From a virus: a stretch of 64,000 nucleotides of DNA. The notes below the pieces were generated by a model. That model worked only from the letters and a program-made list of their open reading frames with translations, had not been told where the DNA came from and made no database searches. Below, one piece after another: positions 49,218 through 57,543 of the stretch. The stretch lies in the IMG/VR virus record IMGVR_UViG_3300042566_002057, positions 62,001 to 126,000 of that record; one strand, written 5' to 3'. How positions within the stretch are numbered: position 1 is the stretch's first letter; each line of letters begins with the position of its first letter. The position numbers and the translations under genes were made by a program.

Positions 49218-51058
49218 TTTAATAATTCCGTTTTTCTCAAATCAGAACTCTTACCAAACCAAATATCTAATGACTTATCAGAAACATCATCTTTTGTAAT
49301 TAAGGTAAGTTTTGGACTATTGATAATATCTTGGTACTCATCATCAACAAGTGCTGCTAAACCTTTTTTGTATTTAATATCCCATTGTTTTAAGTCTGTC
49401 TTGGATTCCCATTGATTATACTCATCCTGTGAGTAAAAAAGAACCTTCTTCTTAGTTTTAGATTTGGGAATAGCAACAACAATTGGTGTTTCTACTTTGT
49501 AAATCATTCTTCTATCAAACATATCTGGCCAGTACTTATGAAAAAAGTTTATTAAAAGACCAGCGATTGAATTACCGTCAACATCAGCATCGACATAAAA
49601 AAGAATACGACCATATCTTAAGTCTTTAAGATCAATCTTTTGACCTAATTTTAATCCAATTGAAGCCATAAGATTTACTACTTCTGAGTTTTGAACTAAT
49701 TTCTGATTAGTCATTTCAGATACATTAACAAATTTACCTTTAAGAGCAAAGGCTCCCATTACTTGAGGATCTCTATACTTTCTAAAGGCTGAAATAGCTG
49801 AGTCACCCTCGAACAAACCAATTGAATACTTCCATCTTTCCTTACCCTTTGCGTCAATTAATTTTTCAACTTTAATCTTATCAAGTTTTTTATTTAATTC
49901 TCTTTGTAGTTTAGAATCTTCTGCTGATTTCTTTTGTTGAATCCAATCAAGAATTGAATTAACAATTTCAGACTTAAGTATTTGTTGTATCAGTTTCTGA
50001 GATACCTCAAATGTAGAACCAAAGTCTTTAATCTCTGTAATTAACTTTTCTTTAGTTTGAGATGAGAAAGATGGATTAATTACAGTAGAGTCTAAGAATA
50101 AAAACATATGTTGTTTTAATTCAGAAGGTTTGACATCTACTTTATGTTTCTTAGTAAAGAACTCTCTTAATTGTGATATGATTTGATTCATAACATAATC
50201 AACGTGAGTACCACCATCGTAAGTATCTGTCGAGTTGGCAAAACTCACTTGTTGAAATCCATTCTCAGAGAGAGCAACTCCAATAGACCAAGTTTTATCT
50301 TTCTTTGATTCGTAGAAATAATTTGTATTATAAAGTTTGATATAATCCTCAAATGATTTGAAGTTAATTAGTTTACCATTGAAGTAGATTTTAAGACCAG
50401 TGTTACATGCCGCTATATCATACACTCTCTTTTCAATCATACGATAGTGTTCATTATCGATACCGGTAAGACCAAATTTATCAAAGTCTACTAAGTAGTT
50501 AATTTCAGTATGATTCTTCGTGGACTTTTTAACTTTAGGTGCCGTTCTTTTTCTCATATTATCAGAGAAAGTTTGAGTGAAGTGATTTTTACCATCACAA
50601 GTAGTAACGGTAAACTTTTTAGAATAGATATTAGTCAATGTTGATCCAACACCATTTGTACCAGCCCATGATCTTGATTCAGTGTCATCAAAGTTAGAAC
50701 CAGCTTTTAAGTTAGAAAAAATCATTTCTGGAATCCACTCTTTGTGTTGTGTGTGTTTAACAACAGGAATTCCACCATTGTCCCAGATATTAATGTATCC
50801 AGTAGATTGGTCAATAGTTACTTTGATTGTATTTAGTTTAGAACCTTCTCTTTTACTTTCGTCTACTGAGTTAGTAACAATCTCATCAAATATTTTGAGA
50901 AAACCTGGATTATAAGTAATCTCTGATTGAGACATTTTGTTTTCATTGAGTAACCATTTATTTGATTTGTGTGGTTTGATTGAACCAATATACATTCCCG
51001 GTCTGAGAATAACGTGGTCTATATCATCTAATTTCTTGAATTTCTTATCAACTGACAT
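49214..51058 (-). CDS. Type II DNA topoisomerase large subunit (T4 gp39+gp60-like)
   Basis: This 614-residue protein has the ATPase part (DEIVTNSVDE, IWDNGGIPV, the G-x-x-G loop WAGTNGVGSTLTNIYS, and QTKEKL) and a TOPRIM domain with LFEGDSAISAF and RILFYVDADVDGNSIAGLLINFFH. In T4 these are split between genes 39 and 60; here they are one uninterrupted frame. It works with the medium subunit at 52661 to pass DNA duplexes through each other during replication. Confidence 0.95.
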   Translation of the reverse strand: MSVDKKFKKLDDIDHVILRPGMYIGSIKPHKSNKWLLNENKMSQSEITYNPGFLKIFDEIVTNSVDESKREGSKLNTIKVTIDQSTGYINIWDNGGIPVVKHTQHKEWIPEMIFSNLKAGSNFDDTESRSWAGTNGVGSTLTNIYSKKFTVTTCDGKNHFTQTFSDNMRKRTAPKVKKSTKNHTEINYLVDFDKFGLTGIDNEHYRMIEKRVYDIAACNTGLKIYFNGKLINFKSFEDYIKLYNTNYFYESKKDKTWSIGVALSENGFQQVSFANSTDTYDGGTHVDYVMNQIISQLREFFTKKHKVDVKPSELKQHMFLFLDSTVINPSFSSQTKEKLITEIKDFGSTFEVSQKLIQQILKSEIVNSILDWIQQKKSAEDSKLQRELNKKLDKIKVEKLIDAKGKERWKYSIGLFEGDSAISAFRKYRDPQVMGAFALKGKFVNVSEMTNQKLVQNSEVVNLMASIGLKLGQKIDLKDLRYGRILFYVDADVDGNSIAGLLINFFHKYWPDMFDRRMIYKVETPIVVAIPKSKTKKKVLFYSQDEYNQWESKTDLKQWDIKYKKGLAALVDDEYQDIINSPKLTLITKDDVSDKSLDIWFGKSSDLRKTELLK

Positions 51059-51117
51059 TTAATCTAAAAATAAATTTTAGTTATATATCGTCAATCTTAT
51101 AGTTTGTTTATAACTTA

Positions 51118-51783
51118 TTACTTTAAGGGAATTTCCGGATCAATCGAAAACCTATCATTTAAGTAAGCTTTAAGTTCATTTTCAATATAATTATCGGGAA
51201 CTTCTTGGTCTAAGTTTTCAAGAGCCATTTTTTCAGAAAGATATAGTGAAAATTGTTGTAACACTTCTGGTTTGATTGCTTCAACAATCCTATCAGATAC
51301 AACAAATGCTCTAGTGAATCTATCTTTTTCATGTGTAAAATCACCTTCAGCAACTGACATAGTTGCGTCAATTACCTTCTTTAAGAAGGCTGGATAATCA
51401 TTACCTGGATCAGCTAATATTGGAGCAATCACTTTATTAAATGCTCTTGATGAGCCAAGAATATAACCTATAATTGCTACAATCGGAAAGAAAGGAGCTA
51501 AAGCCATTGGTATAATTCTATGAACCGCTTTTATGATTCCGGTTTTAATATCGGTTCTTCTTTTAGCATCTCTAGCATCATGAAAAAGAGCATTTAACAT
51601 TCCAAATGTAAATCTTCTACCAGTATCTTGTAAGTATTTAGCTAAACTACCACGGTGAGCATGATAAAGATGTCTATTGATTTCATCTTCATCAGTAACT
51701 CCCAATCTTAACAACTCAGCTCTAATGTTATCGTCAAATTTTTCTAAAATCATAAATTCTTGATAACTCTTTACACGTTCCAT
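51118..51783 (-). CDS. Candidate packaged protein with hydrophobic segment
   Basis: This 221-residue protein begins MERVKSYQEFMILEK, close to the T4 internal-protein leader (MKTYQEFIAE). A hydrophobic stretch, IIPMALAPFFPIVAIIGYILG (about residues 90-110), could enter a membrane. The flanks are helical and charged. A TTAATATATA box is exactly 4 bases upstream. An injected protein that reaches the host membrane is a reasonable guess. Confidence 0.6.
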   Translation of the reverse strand: MERVKSYQEFMILEKFDDNIRAELLRLGVTDEDEINRHLYHAHRGSLAKYLQDTGRRFTFGMLNALFHDARDAKRRTDIKTGIIKAVHRIIPMALAPFFPIVAIIGYILGSSRAFNKVIAPILADPGNDYPAFLKKVIDATMSVAEGDFTHEKDRFTRAFVVSDRIVEAIKPEVLQQFSLYLSEKMALENLDQEVPDNYIENELKAYLNDRFSIDPEIPLK

Positions 51784-51787
51784 AGTG

Positions 51788-51797
51788 TATATATTAA
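51788..51797 (-). promoter_or_regulatory. Late-type TTAATATATA box, 4 bases before gene start
   Basis: The minus-strand box is followed by CACT and the ATG at 51783. Confidence 0.6.
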
Positions 51798-51889
51798 TTT
51801 ACAAACATTTAATATTAAGTTAATATCCCCACTATAAAAAACCAGACAATTCTTATCAATTTTATTTAATAAAAAAATAAATAGATAAG

Positions 51890-52621
51890 ATGAAAATAAA
51901 AACATTATTCATTTCCGATGTTCACTTAGGCACATCAAAATGTCAAGCTGACAAACTTCTTCAGGTACTTAAAGACTATGAATATGAGAAGTTAATAATC
52001 GTAGGAGACTTTATAGATTTAACATCACTTAAAAGAAAGTTTTTCTGGAAACCAGATCATTCTACAGTAATACAAAAAATTCTAAGGTCTTCTAGAAAAG
52101 GTACAGAAGTTGTTTATATTTTAGGTAATCACGATTTTTATTTAAGAGGTCTTATAGATGATGGTGATATAAATATTGGTGATATTTTACTTTGTGATGA
52201 ATACTACCACACAACAGTTTCTGGTGAAAGAATTTATATATGTCACGGTGACCAATTTGACGGATTCATAAGATTACATCCATTTTTGTATGTATTGGGT
52301 GATTGGGCGTATGAAATGAGTTTTAAGATAAATAAATGGTATAATGTGATGAGGAGATTTTTTGGTTTACAATACTGGTCTCTTTCTCAATATCTTAAAC
52401 ATAAAGTTAAAAATGCTATTGCTTTTATCAATGACTTTAAGATATTATCTATGAGAAAATTAGATGAAGTGAAATGTGACTCTATAATGATAGGACACAT
52501 ACACACACCTGCTGTTGAAAAGATTGGAGATAAACATTACTACAACACTGGAGACTTTTGTGAAAGTTGTTCATTCTTATATGAAGATATCAATGGTGAA
52601 ATAAAACTGGTAGTATTGTGA
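51890..52621 (+). CDS. Calcineurin-like metallophosphoesterase (LpxH-like)
   Basis: This 243-residue protein has the metal-site motifs SDVHLG, GDFIDL, GNHDFY, CHGDQFDG and GHIHTP in order, as in UDP-2,3-diacylglucosamine pyrophosphatase (LpxH), with the helical insert typical of that family (FLYVLGDWAYEMSFKINKWYNVMRRF). LpxH makes lipid X for lipid A. A phage copy could alter the outer membrane or hydrolyse another nucleotide. It stands directly before the topoisomerase medium-subunit gene. Confidence 0.85.
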   Translation: MKIKTLFISDVHLGTSKCQADKLLQVLKDYEYEKLIIVGDFIDLTSLKRKFFWKPDHSTVIQKILRSSRKGTEVVYILGNHDFYLRGLIDDGDINIGDILLCDEYYHTTVSGERIYICHGDQFDGFIRLHPFLYVLGDWAYEMSFKINKWYNVMRRFFGLQYWSLSQYLKHKVKNAIAFINDFKILSMRKLDEVKCDSIMIGHIHTPAVEKIGDKHYYNTGDFCESCSFLYEDINGEIKLVVL

Positions 52622-52660
52622 TAAAAACAAAAAAAGATTTTTCTCATATATATCATTATT

Positions 52661-54001
52661 ATGAGAGAAACTTCAATTACTAACTTTCTAGCAAAAGAAT
52701 ATAAAGAGTTTGCAATGTACTCGATTGAGGGTAGAGCTATACCTTCTATTGTTGATGGTTTTAAACCTACCCAAAGAAAAATTATTCACGTTTCAAGTCA
52801 GATTTGGAAGACCGGAAATGAAAAAACTCTTAAAGTATTTCAGTTAGGTGGTAAAGTTGCATCTGATGCTTTTTATCATCACGGAAACGCTTCATTAGAA
52901 AATGCCATTATTACGATGGCTCAGAGATTCAAGAATAACGCACCTCTATTAGAAGAAGAAGGACAGTTTGGTTCATTAAGATCCCCACAAGCTGGTGCTC
53001 CTCGTTATATCGGAACTAAACTCACAGAGAACTATAGATTACTTTACAAAGACTTTGAGTTATTAGAATATAAACAAGAAGAAGGTGAATCAATTGAACC
53101 AAAATTCTTTTTACCTATTATTCCAACTGTACTTATTAACGGTTCATCTGGAATTGCCGTAGGATTCGCATCAAACATTCTAAACAGAGATGTTAAAAGT
53201 ATAATCGAATGTTGTCAAAAGATTTTAACAGATAAAAAAATATCTGAAGTTAAACCATCTTTAACAGGATTCACTGGTGAGTTCATACAGGATAAAGAAA
53301 ATCCAAAAAGATGGATTATTAGAGGTAAGTTTGTAAGAGCAAACACTTCAACTGTTAAAATATCAGAACTCCCACCATCAATGACTTATGAAAAATACGA
53401 AGAGATTTTAGACAAACTTGTTGATGACAAATTAATTGTTTCTTATGATGACAACTGTAAGGATAACATAGATTATACAATAAAGTTTACACGTTCTGAT
53501 TTAGAGAAATTAGATGACGAGAAACTAATTAAGTTATTGAAATTAGAAGAATCATCTACCGAAATATTCTCAACACTAGATGAGACTGGTAAATTAATGA
53601 TATTTGAGTCGACATCAGATATGATCACTTACTTTGTTAATTTCAGATTGACATATTATCATAAGAGAAAACAATTCTTATTAGATAAATTAAACAGAGA
53701 ACTAAAAATACTTTCTAATCGTGGTCGATTTATTAAAGCAATAATTGATGGTAAATTAAAAGTTAACAATGTTGCTAAGTCTCAAATCATCGAAGGAATT
53801 GAAGCGATGGGTTTAGATAAGATAGATGACTCATACGATTATCTTTTAAGAATGCCTATCTACTCCTTAACAAAAGAGATGTATGAAAAGTTAAAAGAAG
53901 ACTTTAAATTGAAAAAAGAAGAGATTACAAAATTAGAAGCAACCGATCCAAAAGATATGTATATAGATGATCTTAATGAGTTAAAAAAGAAATTTAAATA
54001 A
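52661..54001 (+). CDS. Type II DNA topoisomerase medium subunit (T4 gp52-like)
   Basis: This 446-residue protein is the DNA-cleaving subunit. AMYSIEGRAIPSIVDGFKPTQRKI, GGKVASDAFYHHGNASLENAI and QFGSLRSPQAGAPRYIGTKL match gp52 and GyrA; the Tyr in APRYIGT is the residue that bonds to DNA. It ends in a long charged coiled coil. It pairs with the large subunit encoded on the other strand at 49214. Confidence 0.95.
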   Translation: MRETSITNFLAKEYKEFAMYSIEGRAIPSIVDGFKPTQRKIIHVSSQIWKTGNEKTLKVFQLGGKVASDAFYHHGNASLENAIITMAQRFKNNAPLLEEEGQFGSLRSPQAGAPRYIGTKLTENYRLLYKDFELLEYKQEEGESIEPKFFLPIIPTVLINGSSGIAVGFASNILNRDVKSIIECCQKILTDKKISEVKPSLTGFTGEFIQDKENPKRWIIRGKFVRANTSTVKISELPPSMTYEKYEEILDKLVDDKLIVSYDDNCKDNIDYTIKFTRSDLEKLDDEKLIKLLKLEESSTEIFSTLDETGKLMIFESTSDMITYFVNFRLTYYHKRKQFLLDKLNRELKILSNRGRFIKAIIDGKLKVNNVAKSQIIEGIEAMGLDKIDDSYDYLLRMPIYSLTKEMYEKLKEDFKLKKEEITKLEATDPKDMYIDDLNELKKKFK

Positions 54002-54303
54002 TGGAAAGAATGAAAAGATATGAGGATTTCAAGAATGAAAGTAATGATACTGACTACCTCACTAAAGAAGAACTTGAAAAAGTAAAGTGGACTAGATATA
54101 AAATTATAGTTCCGACTCAAGAAGATAAAGAAGAATTAGAGAAAGCGTTTGAGCACATTCACTATTCTGATATTGATACAGATAATATTGCTGTTAATCA
54201 ATTAGCACATGAATATCTAACTGAAGAAGTAACAGGTGATACTCAAACCAAAAATAATATTATAGTTGACGAAGAACTATATAATAAATTAAATAAAAAC
54301 TAA
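54001..54303 (+). CDS. Small candidate packaged protein
   Basis: This 100-residue acidic protein begins MERMKRYEDFKNES, a packaging-type motif, then TKEELEKVKWTRYKIIVPTQEDKEELEKAF, a short mixed fold. It shares one base with the topoisomerase gene before it and one with the epimerase gene after it. It is the only tagged gene here without a late-type box, so its timing may differ. Confidence 0.55.
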   Translation: MERMKRYEDFKNESNDTDYLTKEELEKVKWTRYKIIVPTQEDKEELEKAFEHIHYSDIDTDNIAVNQLAHEYLTEEVTGDTQTKNNIIVDEELYNKLNKN

Positions 54304-55181
54304 TGAAAAGTTTAGTAACAGGAGGTCTTGGATTTGTTGGATCAAATTTGGTTGATATGTTAGTATCAATGGGTGATGAAGTTTGGGTTATTGACGACCT
54401 CTCATCAGAGTCTTCATCATTAGATTATAAGAATTCAGAAGCTAACTATGTAATTGATAAAGTTGAAAATATTAGATCACACTCTAATGAAAGATTTGAT
54501 AGAATTTTTCACTTAGCAGCAAAGGCTAGAATACAACCATCATTTGATAATCCTACTGAATATTTTAATTCCAATGCTTATGGTACATCAGAGTTGATGG
54601 AATTTGCGAGAACATCAAATTCTGGAATTGTTGTCTATGCCACTACATCATCTAAAAATCATGGTTCGCCTTATATCACACCATACACATACTATAAAGT
54701 TGTTGGTGAAGGTATTCTCAAAACTTACGCGAATTGTTTTAATCAAAAATGTGCAATGGCTACTTTCTACAACGTATATGGTCCGAGAGAACCAAAAGTG
54801 GGTGAGTGGGCAACTGTCGTTGCAAAGTTTGGTAGACAATGGCAAGATGGTGAACAACTTACTATCGTTGGTACTGGTGAACAAACCAGAGATTTTACAC
54901 ACGTTGATGATATTTGTAAAGGACTTATTCGTATAAGTGAAGATAATTGGTATGGTGAAAACTTTGATTTAGGAAGAGGTGTACCAGTTTCTATTTTAGA
55001 ACTATCTAAACTTTGGTGTGATAATGAGAGTAGAATATCTTTTGTTCCTTTAAGAAAAAATGAAGGTCTTCATACAGAATCTGATTATGAAAAAACCTAT
55101 GGGATGATAGGTTGGAGAGCTCAAGTAAATCTAAAAGATTATATTATTAAGGTAAAAAATAAAACTGAGGTTTTGTCATAA
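54303..55181 (+). CDS. NAD-dependent sugar-nucleotide epimerase/dehydratase
   Basis: This 292-residue SDR-type protein has the NAD motif GGLGFVGSNLVDML, WVIDDLSS at the end of strand 2, FHLAAKARIQPSFDNP, and the catalytic Tyr-x-x-x-Lys in PYTYYKVVGEGIL. It then has FYNVYGPREP and RDFTHVDDICKGL. It changes a sugar while bound to a nucleotide, as GalE or HldD-like enzymes do. It could serve the glycan operon at 124-4927 or a heptose pathway with 41178 and 30159. Confidence 0.88.
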   Translation: MKSLVTGGLGFVGSNLVDMLVSMGDEVWVIDDLSSESSSLDYKNSEANYVIDKVENIRSHSNERFDRIFHLAAKARIQPSFDNPTEYFNSNAYGTSELMEFARTSNSGIVVYATTSSKNHGSPYITPYTYYKVVGEGILKTYANCFNQKCAMATFYNVYGPREPKVGEWATVVAKFGRQWQDGEQLTIVGTGEQTRDFTHVDDICKGLIRISEDNWYGENFDLGRGVPVSILELSKLWCDNESRISFVPLRKNEGLHTESDYEKTYGMIGWRAQVNLKDYIIKVKNKTEVLS

Positions 55182-55202
55182 TTAATTTAATTACTATATT
55201 TG
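55172..55202 (+). promoter_or_regulatory. Bacteroidota-type promoter (TTTG-N19-TATATTTG)
   Basis: TTTG at 55172-55175 and TATATTTG at 55195-55202 are 19 bases apart. The ATG at 55209 follows after 6 bases. Confidence 0.8.
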
Positions 55203-55208
55203 TCAGTA

Positions 55209-56330
55209 ATGAAACAAGAACTATTTAACCTTATTGAACAAAAATCACCAGGAGCAAGACCTTTATATCTTGTTATTCGTGGTTCACATGCTTACGGAAC
55301 TAATATTGAAAGTTCTGATACTGACTATGCTGGTGTATTTATTCAATCAATGGATGACATCTTTGGATTTAATTACAAAGAGCAAATTAATGATGATAAG
55401 AATGATACTGTGATTTATGAAGTTCGTAGATTTCTTCAACTTCTTGCTAGTAATAATCCAACTGTATTAGAATTACTTAACACTCCACAAGATTGTGTTA
55501 TCTATAAAGACCCTATCTTCGACTTGATTCTAAATGACCGTGATAAGTTTATCACTAAAGTTTGTGCTAAGTCTTTTGGTGGTTATGCTAAACAACAAAT
55601 TTCTAAAGCAAAAGGACAAGATAAAAAACAAAACTGGGAGAAAGACAAAGTAACTCGTAAAACTCCTTTAGATTTCTGTTATATTCATCGTGGTGAAAAA
55701 TCAATTTCACTTGTGAATTTTATGGAAGAAAAAGGCATGGACCAAAGATTTTGTGGTTTATCTAATATTCCACATAGTAGAGATACTTACGCACTTTTCT
55801 ATGACTTTAAGGAAGAAGAAACCAATGGTGAAATTAAAAATTTAGGATTTAAGGGTATTGCTTTTGAGGATTCTAATCAAGTTAGACTATCATCTATTCC
55901 GGTAGATGTTCCTAAAAACTATTTTATTGGACACATTTCTTACAATAAAGATGGATACTCACAACATTGTAAAGATTATCTTTCTTATCAAGAATGGTTA
56001 GAAAAAAGAAATGAATCACGTTGGGTAGATGTTCAATCACACGGTCAAAAAATTGACGGTAAGAACATGATGCACTGCATGAGACTTATTCAAATGTCGA
56101 GAGAGATTGCTGAAGGTAAAGGTATTATTGTAAAAAGACCAAACGCTTCTGAGTTAATTTCTATTCGTAAAGGTGAAGTGGATTTACAGACTTTAATTGA
56201 TAATGTTGAAAATGAAATCTTAGAGATTGATAATCTTTTTGATAATTCTAATTTACCTAACTCAGTAGACTCGGATTTTGTTCACAATCTTTTAGTCAAA
56301 ATTAGAAATCAAGTATATAATATAAATTAA
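55209..56330 (+). CDS. Predicted nucleotidyltransferase (YcgL/COG3541 type)
   Basis: This 373-residue protein is started at the ATG at 55209 because the TTG three codons upstream is part of the promoter box. RGSHAYGTNIESSDTDYAGVF is the G-S-x(n)-D-x-D nucleotidyltransferase core, and the following FLQLLASNNPTVLELL is typical of the phage/bacterial YcgL-like family. These are common in T4-type phages and may modify nucleic acids, but their substrates are not established. Confidence 0.85.
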   Translation: MKQELFNLIEQKSPGARPLYLVIRGSHAYGTNIESSDTDYAGVFIQSMDDIFGFNYKEQINDDKNDTVIYEVRRFLQLLASNNPTVLELLNTPQDCVIYKDPIFDLILNDRDKFITKVCAKSFGGYAKQQISKAKGQDKKQNWEKDKVTRKTPLDFCYIHRGEKSISLVNFMEEKGMDQRFCGLSNIPHSRDTYALFYDFKEEETNGEIKNLGFKGIAFEDSNQVRLSSIPVDVPKNYFIGHISYNKDGYSQHCKDYLSYQEWLEKRNESRWVDVQSHGQKIDGKNMMHCMRLIQMSREIAEGKGIIVKRPNASELISIRKGEVDLQTLIDNVENEILEIDNLFDNSNLPNSVDSDFVHNLLVKIRNQVYNIN

Positions 56331-56336
56331 TATATA
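56327..56336 (+). promoter_or_regulatory. Late-type TTAATATATA box, 4 bases before gene start
   Basis: The box overlaps the end of the previous gene and is followed by GTTT and the ATG at 56341. Confidence 0.6.
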
Positions 56337-56340
56337 GTTT

Positions 56341-56952
56341 ATGACGTTTTTTATTTCACTTATGATAATTATGATGGTGTTTGCTTTGGGTATGAAAGCT
56401 CAAAATACCATTTATAAATACAGTTCAGACACTGAGCAAAAGAAGAAAATTTCAGAAAAGAATCAAGAGTTTTCTGAAATTTTACAAAATATTCATAGTT
56501 GTATATTTAGAAGTAGAGTAAATACAACTGTTTACATACAAACTAAATCATCAAAACACGGTGATGTTGATATTATTTACTTGATGGACAAACCGGATAT
56601 TGCAATATTCAAAGGTGATTCCTGTATTTACACATCTGATTCGGTTGACGAAGAAATTATTACTAAAATTATTGAGTCAATAAATATTAAGTTTAGAAGT
56701 AAAATTAATGATGTTGTAGAAGTATTAGGTTTTACTTTTTACAGAGAAGATTTTGAGAAAACCTTTGGTGGTAAATTCAAGAATATGAATTTTGACTCAC
56801 TAATCCAAGAAGACGAACTTGGTTCTATAATTAAAGAAAACTCAAAGAAATTTGACTTAGATGAAATATTAGATAAAATTTCTGAGTTTGGTGTTAACTC
56901 TCTAACATTAGAGGAAAGATTGTTCCTCGATAAGTATGGAAAGAAAGATTAA
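56341..56952 (+). CDS. Membrane-anchored or secreted protein of unknown function
   Basis: This 203-residue protein starts with a hydrophobic segment (MTFFISLMIIMMVFALGMKAQ), a membrane anchor or uncleaved signal, followed by a charged soluble domain. It precedes a small helical gene with a 17-base overlap. The late-type box is exactly 4 bases upstream. A role at the host envelope is likely; its nature is unknown. Confidence 0.6.
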   Translation: MTFFISLMIIMMVFALGMKAQNTIYKYSSDTEQKKKISEKNQEFSEILQNIHSCIFRSRVNTTVYIQTKSSKHGDVDIIYLMDKPDIAIFKGDSCIYTSDSVDEEIITKIIESINIKFRSKINDVVEVLGFTFYREDFEKTFGGKFKNMNFDSLIQEDELGSIIKENSKKFDLDEILDKISEFGVNSLTLEERLFLDKYGKKD

Positions 56953-57310
56953 TTTAGAAAATATAATTTCTTCTATTGAGTTCTATGATTATACATCATT
57001 GAATAAAATGGTCAATTTAATTATTGAATCAAATAATACTTATTATTTTATTGAGGATGAATTAGAAAAAGTTATAGATGTGACTCAAATGCCATCCTAT
57101 ATTCAATTAGATTGGTTTAAGTATAACAAAAAAGAATTAACTTTATCTATAGTTAACAAACATATCAAGTATTTAAAAGACTCAATAGAAGATTTATATA
57201 CAAAAAATATGTCAATTCAAAAAAATATTGAAGTTGAACAACAAATACAACAAGTACTTGAAAAAGTATTTTTAATTAGACGAGACCTTATTATTAACGG
57301 AATACTATAA
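56936..57310 (+). CDS. Unknown helical protein
   Basis: This 124-residue protein is helical with long charged stretches (KYLKDSIEDLYTKNMSIQKNIEVEQQIQQVLEKVF), probably a coiled coil. It overlaps the membrane-anchored protein's gene by 17 bases. No family recognised. Confidence 0.55.
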   Translation: MERKINLENIISSIEFYDYTSLNKMVNLIIESNNTYYFIEDELEKVIDVTQMPSYIQLDWFKYNKKELTLSIVNKHIKYLKDSIEDLYTKNMSIQKNIEVEQQIQQVLEKVFLIRRDLIINGIL

Positions 57311-57312
57311 AA

Positions 57313-57480
57313 ATGAAAAAACAGATTGCTAAAAAAACAGACACATTTGCTCATTATGCTCCAGTAGGCAAAGCCTTTTGTGAAAGTAAATGTGATAGAA
57401 AAGTTATTATGACTAAAGACGGACCTGTCATTGTTTGCAACGGTTGTATGAGAATTGTTATGGACAACAGAGAAAACTAA
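57313..57480 (+). CDS. Small zinc-ribbon-like protein (55 residues)
   Basis: This 55-codon gene runs from the ATG at 57313 to TAA at 57480. It has AFCESKCDRK (C-x-x-x-C) and, about 16 residues later, VCNGCMRI (C-x-x-C), the four Cys of a zinc ribbon. It starts 2 bases after the preceding stop. Small zinc ribbons of phages often bind nucleic acid or polymerase. The role here is unknown. Confidence 0.65.
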   Translation: MKKQIAKKTDTFAHYAPVGKAFCESKCDRKVIMTKDGPVIVCNGCMRIVMDNREN

Positions 57481-57543
57481 TAGTAATTTTTATCGTATAA
57501 CTAATTAATAAAATTATATTTTACAAAACAATATATAAAAATT

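Noticed and set aside
57313-57480. Reading the gene-free stretch before the type IX protein as purely regulatory
   Set aside because: It holds a 55-codon frame with a zinc-ribbon Cys pattern placed 2 bases after the previous stop, so it is a gene.
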